From assembly GCF_900100795.1 (NCBI RefSeq), contig NZ_FNCO01000007.1:62001-126000 (forward strand): DNA of 64,000 bases, read 5' to 3'. Source of the stretch: Pseudomonas abietaniphila (GTDB lineage: Bacteria; Pseudomonadota; Gammaproteobacteria; Pseudomonadales; Pseudomonadaceae). Each line of letters opens with the position of its first letter. Position 1 is the first letter of the stretch. This document shows, one piece after another, positions 11,198 to 21,595 of the stretch. Under the pieces are notes generated by a model that had not been told where the DNA came from, did not search any database, and was given only the letters and a program-made list of their open reading frames with translations. The position numbers and the translations under genes were made by a program.

Positions 11198-11345
11198 CTG
11201 TCCAATCGCTAGGAATGACCAAACAATAAGCGACATCTATCACCCGGAAAAACCTATACATAAGGGTTAAGCGCCGCTACGAATGGTTAAATAGCACACC
11301 TCATAGATACGGCTTATCGTGTGGTCATTCATAGTGATTGGACAG
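11198..11345. promoter_or_regulatory. Long inverted repeat in the divergent fdhF-like/moaA promoter region
   Basis: Arms of 43 bp at 11198-11240 and 11303-11345 are reverse complements at 36 of 43 positions, separated by 62 bp. Shared blocks include CTGTCCAATC, GAATGACCA, ATAAGC and ATCTAT. Read outward towards either gene, both arms give the same order (ATAGAT, GCTTAT, TGGTCATTC, GATTGGACAG). They end 148 bp before the oxidoreductase ATG and 113 bp before the moaA ATG. This suggests a duplicated promoter/operator serving both genes. The remainder of the 11051-11457 gap shows no other clear feature. Confidence 0.6.
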
Positions 11346-11457
11346 TTGAATAGTCGCTGTTTACCCTGCCCGCCTGATAGACCGACGCCGGGCCATTTAT
11401 CGAGACGTGTTGAAATGCACGATCACGCCCCGCACCCCATCACCAAAAGAGGCTGAC

Positions 11458-12456
11458 ATGTCCCAGCGCGTGCTCACCGATGGCTTTGCCAGAACCGTGG
11501 ATTATCTGAGGATGTCGGTCACGGACCGGTGCGACTTCCGCTGCGTGTACTGCATGGCCGAGGACATGACCTTTCTGCCCCGTCAGCAGGTGCTCAGCAC
11601 CGATGAGTTGTTTCAGGTCGCACAGGGCTTCGTCGCACTGGGCACCCGCAAGATTCGCCTGACCGGCGGAGAGCCGCTGGTGCGCCCGGGTATCGTCGAG
11701 CTGTGTGCACGCATCGCCGAACTGCCGGGGTTGCAGGAACTGTGCATGACCACCAACGGCTCGCAGCTGGAAAAACTCGCCCATCCCTTGCGCGCAGCCG
11801 GTTTGAAACGGCTGAACGTGAGCCTGGACAGCCTTGACCCGGCACGCTTCCGGGAGTTGACGCGCACCGGCGACCTGGACAAGGTCATCGAAGGACTGGA
11901 CGCCGCGTGGGACGCAGGGTTTAGAAACACCAAACTCAACTGCGTCGTGATGAAGGGCCGCAACGACCACGAAATCAATGATCTGGTCGACTTCGCCATC
12001 GCCCGACACCTGGACATCACCTTCATCGAAGAAATGCCGCTAGGCGCCATCAGCGAACACCGTCGCGCCGAATCGTTCTTTTCGAGCGACCAGGTCCGGA
12101 GGTTGATTGCTGAAAAACACACGCTGATCGACTCGGCAGAATCCACCCGCGGGCCCTCTCGATATTGCCGCCCTGCCGACGCACCCCACATGCGTATCGG
12201 TTTCATTTCTCCGCACAGCCACAACTTCTGCGCGACCTGTAACCGGGTGCGCTTGACCGTTGAAGGCCGGTTATTACTGTGCCTTGGCAATGAACATTCC
12301 GCAGACTTGAAAAGCGTGCTGCGCAACTTTCCGGGCGATCAGGGGAAACTTGAAGCGTGCATCATTGAAGCGATGAAACTAAAACCATATCGGCATCACT
12401 TTGAAGTCAATGACGATGTTCAAGTTGTCCGCTTCATGAACATGACCGGGGGTTGA
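11458..12456 (+). CDS. moaA: GTP 3',8-cyclase MoaA (molybdenum cofactor biosynthesis)
   Basis: A 332-residue radical SAM enzyme converting GTP to 3',8-cyclo-GTP, the first step of molybdopterin synthesis. The N-terminal SAM cluster motif C25-x3-C29-x2-C32 (CDFRCVYC), the GGEPL motif, the C-terminal second cluster cysteines (FCATCNRVR and LLLCLG) and the essential C-terminal Gly-Gly (MNMTGG) are all present. The ATG at 11458 has an AAGAGG Shine-Dalgarno; an in-frame ATG at 11407 would add a non-conserved tail. Lone moaA genes next to Mo enzymes are common. Divergent pairing with the FdhF/YdeP-like oxidoreductase suggests a shared demand for cofactor. Confidence 0.96.
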   Translation: MSQRVLTDGFARTVDYLRMSVTDRCDFRCVYCMAEDMTFLPRQQVLSTDELFQVAQGFVALGTRKIRLTGGEPLVRPGIVELCARIAELPGLQELCMTTNGSQLEKLAHPLRAAGLKRLNVSLDSLDPARFRELTRTGDLDKVIEGLDAAWDAGFRNTKLNCVVMKGRNDHEINDLVDFAIARHLDITFIEEMPLGAISEHRRAESFFSSDQVRRLIAEKHTLIDSAESTRGPSRYCRPADAPHMRIGFISPHSHNFCATCNRVRLTVEGRLLLCLGNEHSADLKSVLRNFPGDQGKLEACIIEAMKLKPYRHHFEVNDDVQVVRFMNMTGG

Positions 12457-12684
12457 TCGCTTATTGAAGTCACGGCATTTGTCAGCACGCTCATTCCCAC
12501 AGGTTGTATGTTTGGGCAGTCACAATTGCTCTGGCCGCTAAAAGCGCAAAACGCGCTTCGCTAAAGCGGGCTTTGCTTTTGATCTTCATACCGCAGCAGC
12601 ACAGATACGACAAAGCGCGACCTGGGTGCAGGCTGAACGCAGATGGCGAAGAGTGGGCCGAGCTGCAGGGACGCCATGGCTGCA

Positions 12685-12768
12685 TCAGCCCGGCGGAATG
12701 GTCGCTAGCATGCCAATGGTGATGGTCAGGGCCAGGAAGCCCAACAGGAAAATCGTCATCTTGGCCAT
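12685..12768 (-). CDS. 27-residue hydrophobic small membrane protein
   Basis: An ATG at 12768, preceded by a strong GGAGG Shine-Dalgarno at 5-6 nt spacing, opens a 27-codon frame ending in TGA. The product begins MAKMTIFLLGFLALTITIGM and ends in a Pro-Pro-Gly tail. It is a single predicted transmembrane helix with one N-terminal lysine. The frame is too short for ordinary ORF callers, but the ribosome-binding site and uniform hydrophobicity argue that it is translated. I cannot name a family. It stands alone between moaA and katG; a regulatory or toxin-like membrane role is speculation. Confidence 0.6.
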   Translation of the reverse strand: MAKMTIFLLGFLALTITIGMLATIPPG

Positions 12769-13017
12769 AAGGCCTCCTCTCAACGACAGGTTTGCGGTGC
12801 AGATGAATGCACACCGCATCATTTGCTCCATTCGGCCTCGCTTGGGAGGTCTGGAGTGGTTGCCAGTGTGGAGCGGATCACTGTTTCAATACAGCGCCAG
12901 GTTTGACTAAAAAATACGGATCAGATGCACATTTTCAGGGTGGTGGATCAGGTTGACCGCGTTTGCAGGGTTGACTGCCGCAGCCAACCTGATACACAGC
13001 GCCGCAGGGCAGACACG

Positions 13018-13047
13018 ACAACGCCTCCACACGGGAGGCGTTGTTTT
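13018..13047. terminator. Hairpin terminator near the katG 3' end
   Basis: An 11-bp perfect stem (ACAACGCCTCC/GGAGGCGTTGT) with a 5-nt loop lies 18 bp beyond the katG stop. The TTTT run follows the stem on the plus strand, while on the katG strand the T-rich side is missing. It may therefore terminate rightward transcription or simply protect the katG mRNA end. Confidence 0.65.
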
Positions 13048-13064
13048 ACAGGTCGGCCTGCGTA

Positions 13065-15371
<2,307 letters not shown>

Positions 15372-15501
15372 TTACAGGCTCAAGACAGCGACGAGGGAAC
15401 TCAGTAGCACAAGGTGCTTATTGTTATCGCCTTATCAGGTTTCAACTGGACGGCCCAAGCCGACGCTAGATCAAGGGTAGACCCGATCGGCCAGAGTTCT
15501 A

Positions 15502-15538
15502 ATAGTCAAAGCATTGGTGGCTGATAGAGGGAGACTTT
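15502..15538. promoter_or_regulatory. OxyR-like binding site upstream of katG (tentative)
   Basis: Four tetranucleotides spaced by 7 bp read ATAG-N7-ATTG-N7-ATAG-N7-CTTT, compared with the OxyR pattern ATAG-N7-CTAT-N7-ATAG-N7-CTAT. The two ATAG boxes are exact and 22 bp apart; the second box is poor. The site is 173 bp from the katG start, farther than usual. The rest of the 15330-15630 gap shows nothing I can identify. Confidence 0.35.
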
Positions 15539-15630
15539 CAGCCCTCAGGGCGGGGCTGACACGCCGCGTGTCATAACAGCGGCGCAGCGCTCTGCTACCC
15601 TGCCCGTCCCGACTGTCGACAGGTTCCCCC

Positions 15631-16077
15631 ATGATCAACATCCGTGTCATGACGATGGACGACTACGATGCCGTCATCGCCCTCATGAGTCACACCCCGG
15701 GTATCTCGCTGCGCGACGCCGACTCCCGCGAAGCGACCGCCCGCTATCTGCAACGCAACCCCGGCCTGAGCTTTGTGGCTGACGTTGTGGCTGGAGGCGA
15801 AACGGGCCTCTGCGGGTGCATCATGTCGGGCCACGACGGGCGTCGCGGCTACCTGCAACACCTGCTGGTACTGCCCGAGTATCGGCGTCAGGGCATCGCT
15901 AACCGACTGGTTGAACGCTGCCTGTCGAGTCTGGACGCCCTGGGCATCGGCAAGTGCCACCTCGACGTGTTCAAAACCAATGAATCCGCTGCGCGCTACT
16001 GGCAGCATCAGGGCTGGACGCTGCGGGTCGACATCGACCGCTATTCGTTCACCCGGCCCGGCAACGAGAACGCCTGA
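15631..16077 (+). CDS. GNAT-family N-acetyltransferase
   Basis: A 148-residue single-domain GNAT with N-terminal MINIRVMTMDDYDAVIALM. Motif A is LQHLLVLPEYRRQGIANRLVERCL, with the R/Q-x-x-G-x-A acetyl-CoA loop (RRQGIA). The C-terminal LDVFKTNESAARYWQHQGW segment is typical of RimI-like enzymes. It is monocistronic between katG and a convergent LysR gene. The substrate is unknown. Confidence 0.88.
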   Translation: MINIRVMTMDDYDAVIALMSHTPGISLRDADSREATARYLQRNPGLSFVADVVAGGETGLCGCIMSGHDGRRGYLQHLLVLPEYRRQGIANRLVERCLSSLDALGIGKCHLDVFKTNESAARYWQHQGWTLRVDIDRYSFTRPGNENA

Positions 16078-16103
16078 GCCTGCACGGGGCCTCTGTTTGC
16101 CGA

Positions 16104-17012
16104 TCAGTGGTTGTCCGCCAGCTCAGCCGCCGTTTCAACCAATAACTGGCGAAACCACTGGTGCGCCGGGTCGTTGCGATAGCGAACGTGCCAGGCAATG
16201 TCCACCGGAAAGGTGCCAAGGTCCACCGGCGATTCAATGACCTTGAGTCGCGGGTCCTTGGCGATCTGTTTGCAGATCAGCCGAGGCAACGTCGCGCAGT
16301 AGTCGGTGACCGCGATGATTTCCGGCACCGCCAGAAAATGCGTCACTGAAATCGCCAGTTCACGCCGCAACCCCTGCCGTTCCAGTGCCTGAAACAGGCC
16401 GACCCTCATGCGCCCCGGCGGCAACACGTTGACATGCCGCAGTTGCTCATACTGTTCTCGCGACAGGCTGTCGCCGACATCGGGATGGTCGGCGCGCACC
16501 ACGCACGCCAGTCCATCGTCCATCAGGTGCTGAACAACCAGGTTGTCGGGCGGGTCGACGATCCGGCCCAGTGCCATGTCCGTCGTGCCTGACACCAATC
16601 CTGCTTCGGTCAGGTCCGCGCCAAATGGCGCCAGCGAGACCTTGATCCCAGGGGCCAACTGACGAAGCCTTGCCACCACGCTCGGAATCAGCACGATCTC
16701 GACATAACTGTTCGGCGCAATGTTGAACACACGGGTAGAGGTCCCGGCATCGAAATGCTGCCGCCCCAGAATGACGTCATCCAGCTTCGCCAGTGTTTCC
16801 AGGATCACCGGGCCGATTTCCTCGGCGAATGGCGTGGGCTTGATGCCATAGCGTTCACGGATGAACAGCGGGTCCTTGAGCGTGTCGCGCAGCCGGTTGA
16901 GTGCGTTCGACAACGCAGGCTGGGTGATGCCCAGACGCGCAGCGGCGCGCGTGACGCTGCGCTCTTCCATCAGCGCCATGAAAACCGGCAAAAGATTGAG
17001 GTCGTATCGCAT
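16104..17012 (-). CDS. LysR-family transcriptional regulator
   Basis: A 302-residue LysR-type regulator. The N-terminal winged HTH is MRYDLNLLPVFMALMEERSVTRAAARLGITQPALSNALNRLRDTL, and the effector-binding domain spans about 90-300. It is divergent from the DJ-1/PfpI and DUF1330 genes, the usual layout for a LysR regulator and its target. The N-terminal sequence (DLNLLPVF) groups it with the NodD/LinR/PnbR-like branch. The inducer is unknown. Confidence 0.92.
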   Translation of the reverse strand: MRYDLNLLPVFMALMEERSVTRAAARLGITQPALSNALNRLRDTLKDPLFIRERYGIKPTPFAEEIGPVILETLAKLDDVILGRQHFDAGTSTRVFNIAPNSYVEIVLIPSVVARLRQLAPGIKVSLAPFGADLTEAGLVSGTTDMALGRIVDPPDNLVVQHLMDDGLACVVRADHPDVGDSLSREQYEQLRHVNVLPPGRMRVGLFQALERQGLRRELAISVTHFLAVPEIIAVTDYCATLPRLICKQIAKDPRLKVIESPVDLGTFPVDIAWHVRYRNDPAHQWFRQLLVETAAELADNH

Positions 17013-17032
17013 GACTCATAACGCTCTGTGAA

Positions 17033-17048
17033 TATCTAGAATCAGATA
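17033..17048. promoter_or_regulatory. Candidate LysR operator dyad
   Basis: A perfect TATCT-N6-AGATA dyad sits 20 bp upstream of the LysR start codon. GAATATCT occurs at 17030-17037 and again as a direct repeat at 17061-17068. The AT-rich patch stands out in the divergent promoter region between the LysR and DJ-1 genes. Confidence 0.45.
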
Positions 17049-17201
17049 AGTAAATTTCTCGAATATCTGGGCGTGGGGCAAAGTTAGCGCATTCAACGGG
17101 ATCGGCCAACTCAAGCGAGAGACGATCCGGCATCGATCCGATGCAAAGCGCTTCAACGCTGACCTTCAACCCAGACCTTCTTAACGTTCGAGGAAATGAC
17201 C

Positions 17202-17870
17202 ATGAGCATCAAACACGTGCTGTTCGTTGTGACCAACACCGCTGAAATCGGCCCGAACCGCCGCAGCACCGGGTATTTCTTCCCTGAAATCGCTCACCCA
17301 TTCGAGGTCTTCGCCGAAGCGGGCATCGCGGTGGAATACGCGTCGCTGCTGGGCGGCACCCCGCCGGAAGACGGGTATGACGACACCGACCCTGCACAAG
17401 TGGCGTTCCGTCACAGCGACTCCTTCCGCCGCATGGGCAACAGCCGCCCGCTGTCGCAGGTCGATGTCCTGGATTACGACGCGATCTTCTTCCCTGGCGG
17501 CCTGGGTCCGATGGTCGACATTGCCAACAACCCACAGATCCAGCGCGCCATTGAACGCGCCTGGCAAGGTGGCAAGATCGTCGCCGCTGTTTGCCACGGG
17601 CCCGCTGCCCTGCTGGGTGTGAAACTCGAAGACGGTACGCCGCTGGTTCAAGGTCGCAAGCTGACCGGGTTCTCGAACGCTGAAGAGCTGGGTTACGCCC
17701 AGGCGGATGTTCCGTTTCTGCTGGAAGATGCGCTGCGCGCGGAAGGTGCCGTATATTCGGCGGCCGAAGTCTGGCAGGAGAACATCGTCGTAGACGGTCG
17801 CCTGATGACCGGGCAGAACCCGGGATCGGGTGGTGCGCTGGCCAAAGCGATGGTCCAGGCCCTGCGCTGA
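17202..17870 (+). CDS. DJ-1/PfpI family (Hsp31-like) class I glutamine amidotransferase-like protein
   Basis: A 222-residue protein with the DJ-1/PfpI fold. Nucleophile C131 in the elbow AAVCHGPAALLG is followed by H132, and the acidic partner lies in the HPFEVFAEAGI region (E35). Such proteins act as glyoxalase III, deglycase or chaperone-type stress proteins. The second ATG (17202) is favoured because GAGGAA lies 6-8 nt before it, whereas the first ATG at 17196 is too close. It is controlled presumably by the divergent LysR regulator and followed by a DUF1330 gene 120 bp downstream. Confidence 0.9.
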   Translation: MSIKHVLFVVTNTAEIGPNRRSTGYFFPEIAHPFEVFAEAGIAVEYASLLGGTPPEDGYDDTDPAQVAFRHSDSFRRMGNSRPLSQVDVLDYDAIFFPGGLGPMVDIANNPQIQRAIERAWQGGKIVAAVCHGPAALLGVKLEDGTPLVQGRKLTGFSNAEELGYAQADVPFLLEDALRAEGAVYSAAEVWQENIVVDGRLMTGQNPGSGGALAKAMVQALR

Positions 17871-17990
17871 AAAACGCAGGCGTCGAACCCGGCGGATGCC
17901 GCGCCGGGTGTCACCCAAGACCCGACACCGGTTGGGTCGTCGATTCCGACAACACAGTGTGTTATTGCTGAATTCACCGAGGAAACCAAC

Positions 17991-18293
17991 ATGTCCGCCT
18001 ACGTTATCTTCATCCGCGAAAAAACCACCGATGCGGCAGAAATGCAGCAGTACGCAGAAACCGCACCGGCCGCGCGCGCGGGTCACGACATCACCCGCCT
18101 GGCATTTTATGGCCAACTCGACGTGCTGGAAGGTCCATCGGCCGAAGGCGTCGCGATCCTGCGTTTCCCCGACATGGCCGCCGCCCGCGCCTGGTATGAC
18201 AGCCCGGCTTATGAGGCGGCGCGTCAGCATCGCTTCAAAGGCGCCGAGTACCGCATGCTGCTGGTTGAAGGGGTTGACGCGTTACCGGTCTGA
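17991..18293 (+). CDS. DUF1330 domain protein
   Basis: A 100-residue alpha/beta-barrel (ferredoxin-like) protein of the DUF1330 family: MSAYVIFIREKTTDAAEMQQY, VLEGPSAEGVAILRFPDMAAARAWYDSPAY. It lies downstream of the DJ-1/PfpI gene in the same direction and is probably co-expressed. No enzymatic function is established. A clear Shine-Dalgarno (GAGGAAA) precedes the ATG. Confidence 0.9.
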   Translation: MSAYVIFIREKTTDAAEMQQYAETAPAARAGHDITRLAFYGQLDVLEGPSAEGVAILRFPDMAAARAWYDSPAYEAARQHRFKGAEYRMLLVEGVDALPV

Positions 18294-18306
18294 CCCAGGT
18301 CTGGCA

Positions 18307-18333
18307 GGCGCGCCGGCCCATCGTCGGCGCGCC
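18307..18333. terminator. GC-rich convergent hairpin
   Basis: A 9-bp perfect stem (GGCGCGCCG/CGGCGCGCC) with a 9-nt loop lies between the converging DUF1330 and quinone oxidoreductase genes. It lacks a T run, so it is a possible bidirectional terminator or pausing hairpin and not a classical one. Confidence 0.5.
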
Positions 18334-18346
18334 GGTCGTGGTGCCC

Positions 18347-19345
18347 TCACACAACCTTCAGCACAATCTTGCCGATATGTTCGCCCTCTTCCATTCGCCG
18401 ATGGGCATTGGCCGCCTCCGCCAGCGGGTAAACCCGGTCGATGATCGGCAGGCATTGGCCCTGCTTTAACAGCGGCCAGACCGAGGTGTGCACCGCCTGG
18501 GCGATCTCGGCCTTTTCCTCTTTGCTGCGCGAACGCATCATGGAGCCGGTGACCGACGCCTGTTTGTCGCTCAGCGCCGCCAGGTTCAGGTCCTTGACGT
18601 GAGCGCCGCCCAGAAAGCCGATGACCACCAGCCGTCCACGCCGCGCCAGAGACGCGAGGTTACGCTCAAAATAGCTGCCGCCCATGATGTCGAGAATCAC
18701 GTCAACGCCCTTGCCACCGGTCTGCCGAGAGATGACGTCGTCGAACGCAGCTTCACGGTAGTTGATCGCCTCGCCGCCCAATGCGCGGATCTGCTCGCAT
18801 TTGGCTTCGCTCCCCGCCGTGGCAAACGCTTTGATCCCCAACGCCTTGCACAACATCAACGCGGTCGTCCCGATCCCACTCGTGCCGCCATGGATCAACA
18901 CGGTTGAGCCTTCGCGAGCCTGGCCCAGCTCGAACAGGTTGGCCCACACGGTGAAGAAGGTTTCAGGAATGGCCGCCGCCTGGATCATCTCGACGCCCTC
19001 CGGAACCGGCAGCGCCTGAGACGCGGGCACCACGCAGTACTCGGCGTAGCCTCCGCCGTTGGTCAACGCACAGACCCGGTCGCCCACGCTGAAACCGGAA
19101 ACCGCCGAACCCAGTGCCACGACTTCGCCGGCCACTTCAAGGCCGGGCACGGGGCTCATGCCAGGCTTCATCGGATAGTGCCCCGCGCGCTGGATGACGT
19201 CAGGACGGTTGATGCCCGCCGCGTGAACCTTGATCAGCAGCTCATGCTCAGCGGGTTGCGGAACGTCCGCCTCGGCCAGATTCAACACCTCCGGACCGCC
19301 GGGCTGGGTAATTTCGATGTAGCGCATGCGTTTGGGCATATTCAT
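18347..19345 (-). CDS. NAD(P)H-quinone oxidoreductase, zinc-independent MDR family (PIG3-like)
   Basis: A 332-residue medium-chain dehydrogenase/reductase. It has the GroES-like N-terminal domain (VHAAGINRPDVIQRAGHYP, the quinone oxidoreductase signature), a Rossmann domain with VLIHGGTSGIGTTA, and the PIG3/TP53I3-type ending HIGKIVLKV. The Cys zinc ligands of alcohol dehydrogenases are absent. It probably reduces quinones with NADPH. The start has an AGGAG Shine-Dalgarno 5 nt upstream. It is transcribed in the same direction as the preceding SDR gene, 109 bp away. Confidence 0.92.
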   Translation of the reverse strand: MNMPKRMRYIEITQPGGPEVLNLAEADVPQPAEHELLIKVHAAGINRPDVIQRAGHYPMKPGMSPVPGLEVAGEVVALGSAVSGFSVGDRVCALTNGGGYAEYCVVPASQALPVPEGVEMIQAAAIPETFFTVWANLFELGQAREGSTVLIHGGTSGIGTTALMLCKALGIKAFATAGSEAKCEQIRALGGEAINYREAAFDDVISRQTGGKGVDVILDIMGGSYFERNLASLARRGRLVVIGFLGGAHVKDLNLAALSDKQASVTGSMMRSRSKEEKAEIAQAVHTSVWPLLKQGQCLPIIDRVYPLAEAANAHRRMEEGEHIGKIVLKVV

Positions 19346-19454
19346 GGGTGCTCCTCACAAGAACGGGTTACGAGCTCTGACAGGGGTTCGTCCAAGGCAT
19401 TCAAGATACTTGCTCGATCTGCTCTCGCCTGCCTGCGCAGCGACGACACAGGCC

Positions 19455-20225
19455 TCACACGATCGGGTGTTCCGCGCCGTCCATGGTGATGACAGTCCCG
19501 GTGATGTAGCTCGCCTTGTCAGACGCCAGGAACAGCACCAGATCGGCGATTTCTTCCGGTCTGGCCATCCGCCCCATGGGGATTTTCTGGACGCTGCGCT
19601 CAATCGCGGCCTCGACGGTGATGCCAGAGTGCTGGGCATCGGCGGCCATGCCTTCGGCGACACGTCCGGTTTCGGTCAAGCCGGGGTTGATGCCCACGAC
19701 CCTCACGCCCGCGCCCGCATAGGCGTTCCCAAGGCCCGCTGTAGCGAGCATTAGCGCGGCGTTGGCCGACCCGCCGGCGAGGTGAATGGGTTTGGCGACT
19801 TTGCCACCCGCACCGATGATGTTGATGGCCACGCCCTGACCGCGCGCAGCCATGCGTTTCACCACGGGATCGAGCACATTGATCGTCGAGAAGAACTTGG
19901 CGTCCATCGCCGCGCGCCAGAATGCCGGGGTGAGGTCTTCGGGTGGAGAACGCTTCGCCGCACCGGCCGAGTTGACCAGCACATCGATAGGGCCGACTTC
20001 CTGCTCGACGCGTTGCACCAACGCCGCGGCAAACGCCTCGTCGGACACATCCGCACTGAACCCGACAGCGCCCGGCAACGTCGCCAATGCAGCATCGATG
20101 TTGGCTTGCGAGCGTGAGCTGATCACGACACGGGCACCTTCTGCGAGAAACTGCGCGGCACACGCCAGCCCGATGCCTTTGGAACCGCCCGTGACCAGCA
20201 CAACCTTTGCGTCAAAGCTCTTCAT
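19455..20225 (-). CDS. SDR-family oxidoreductase with degenerate active site
   Basis: A 256-residue short-chain dehydrogenase/reductase. The cofactor motif TGGSKGIG (12-19) and NSAG (85-88) are intact, as is the C-terminal PEEIADLVLFLASDKASYITG. The region that should carry the catalytic Ser and Tyr-x-x-x-Lys reads NIIGAGGKVAKPIHLAGGSANAALM: neither the Tyr nor the Lys is present. It may be a non-classical SDR subfamily with another mechanism, or a binding protein. The ATG at 20225 fits the family start (KVVLVTGG). Substrate unknown. Confidence 0.85.
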   Translation of the reverse strand: MKSFDAKVVLVTGGSKGIGLACAAQFLAEGARVVISSRSQANIDAALATLPGAVGFSADVSDEAFAAALVQRVEQEVGPIDVLVNSAGAAKRSPPEDLTPAFWRAAMDAKFFSTINVLDPVVKRMAARGQGVAINIIGAGGKVAKPIHLAGGSANAALMLATAGLGNAYAGAGVRVVGINPGLTETGRVAEGMAADAQHSGITVEAAIERSVQKIPMGRMARPEEIADLVLFLASDKASYITGTVITMDGAEHPIV

Positions 20226-20442
20226 GACCCTGTTTCCTTGATTTGAGAAGGTGTCAGCCACCCTGAAACGAAGGCCACATTACGCCAGAGCAACACGCGG
20301 AAAACAGTGAATCCGCGCACCATCCGGTCCGTTCAGTCTTCTGCGCAAGCGCCACACGGCGCGCAGCCGTACGCCTTGAAGCGCTTGTCGCCTGCCGACA
20401 ATTCTGCTGGGATGTGACCCTTTCCTTCAGAGAGTCATCAGC

Positions 20443-20946
20443 ATGCTGTCGTATCAGGACCTGTTCGAATTCGCCGAGGGTTTCGACTCGTTTGTCCGTC
20501 GCGGCCTGCCGACGGAAATCGCCGCTGTGGCCGAGATAAAGGCCAGGATCGACGAACCTGACGCGATCAAGCCGCAAACGCTGCAGCGCGTGCGGGACGT
20601 CAAAGGCCGTTTTCATCTGCTCGTGGCAGGCGAAATGTGGTGCCCCGATTGCCAGATCAACGTCACGGTCATGGATTACCTGCAACGCACCCAACCGAAC
20701 ATCCAGCTCGGGGTCATCACCAAGGGGCGCGCCGAAAACGAGCTGAAACAGCGGCTGGAACTTGAGCGGATTTCGATTCCGTTCGTGCTGGTGCTGAACG
20801 ATCAATTTCAGCCCGTTGGTCGCTTCGTCGAACAGCCGCGCGCCGTCATCGACGGTGGCGATGCCGTGAAACCGGGTTACCGGGCTGGCGGGTATCTGGA
20901 AAGCACCGTGCAGGACTTGCTCGACATTTTCGAGGCCGCTGTCTGA
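20443..20946 (+). CDS. Thioredoxin-family protein (CPDC)
   Basis: A 167-residue thioredoxin-like protein with redox motif C67-P-D-C70 in GEMWCPDCQINVTVMDYL and a cis-Pro region SIPFVLVLNDQFQPVGRFVEQP. No signal peptide is seen, so it is likely cytoplasmic. It fits the thioredoxin_9-type family (thiol reductases beginning YQDLF). Partners are unknown. Confidence 0.9.
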   Translation: MLSYQDLFEFAEGFDSFVRRGLPTEIAAVAEIKARIDEPDAIKPQTLQRVRDVKGRFHLLVAGEMWCPDCQINVTVMDYLQRTQPNIQLGVITKGRAENELKQRLELERISIPFVLVLNDQFQPVGRFVEQPRAVIDGGDAVKPGYRAGGYLESTVQDLLDIFEAAV

Positions 20947-21109
20947 CGCTGATTACGGCGCGTGCGGATGCCCGGGTGCGGCGTGTGATGGTGACGAAAT
21001 TTCGCGGAGCCGCTTGTGTTATCCAGCCGGTGAGCCTTACTGAGTAGCGTGCTGAGCCGAAAACCGACTCGCGTCTTGATCACTTGCGCCACGCCCAGGA
21101 GATTTTGAC

Positions 21110-21571
21110 ATGGCTATTGCAAGTACATTGGCACCGCTGTTTCGACAATCCGTGGGCTTCGACCGTTTCAACGATTTTTTCGAGTCGGCGCTGCACACTG
21201 AAGCAGCCCATTGCTATCCCCCTCATAACGTTGAACGGTACGGCGACGACCATTACCGGATCGCGGTCGCCGCCGCCGGCCTCTCGGCAGACGACCTGGA
21301 CTTGCAGATCGAGAGAGGCGTACTGACCATTTGCGGCGGCAAGCGGGAGTCCGACGGGGGCGTGACCTATCTGCATCAGGGCATTGCCCATGGCGCATTT
21401 CGGCTGGTGTTCCACCTGGCGGACCACATCGAAGTTCAAGGTGCGACGTTCGAAAACGGTTTGCTGATCGTCTTCCTGCTGCGTGTGGTGCCTGATGAGG
21501 CCAAGCCGCGGCGCATTCCTATCAATCGCCCCGGCGACGGTCCCGACCGACGATCGATCAATCGCCACTGA
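21110..21571 (+). CDS. Small heat-shock protein, Hsp20/IbpA family
   Basis: A 153-residue alpha-crystallin-domain chaperone. It begins with the IbpA-like STLAPLFRQSVGFDRFNDFFESAL and carries the crystallin core (PPHNVERYGDDHYRIAVAAAGLSADDLDLQIERGVLTI) with HGAFRLVFHLADHIEVQGATFENGLLIVFL. The conserved I-x-I C-terminal anchor is present in altered form (PRRIPI). It binds unfolded proteins as oligomers in the cytoplasm. A GGAG Shine-Dalgarno precedes the ATG. I could not identify a heat-shock promoter or a convincing ROSE thermometer in the 160-bp leader. Confidence 0.93.
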   Translation: MAIASTLAPLFRQSVGFDRFNDFFESALHTEAAHCYPPHNVERYGDDHYRIAVAAAGLSADDLDLQIERGVLTICGGKRESDGGVTYLHQGIAHGAFRLVFHLADHIEVQGATFENGLLIVFLLRVVPDEAKPRRIPINRPGDGPDRRSINRH

Positions 21572-21595
21572 ACGCCGGTTGACAGCTGACGAAGA

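Larger units (their letters stand above)
12457..13064. other. 608-bp gap between moaA and katG
   Basis: The gap holds a short AAGCGC/GCGCTT hairpin near 12543-12559, the 27-aa membrane protein gene at 12685-12768, a copy of a dispersed motif at 12949-12969 that recurs at 39640-39660, and a hairpin at 13018-13047. Nothing else in it looks coding. Confidence 0.5.

Noticed and set aside
20950..21109. ROSE-type RNA thermometer before the Hsp20 gene
   Set aside because: I could not find a convincing U(U/C)GCU anti-Shine-Dalgarno stem. A folding calculation would be needed to reopen this.
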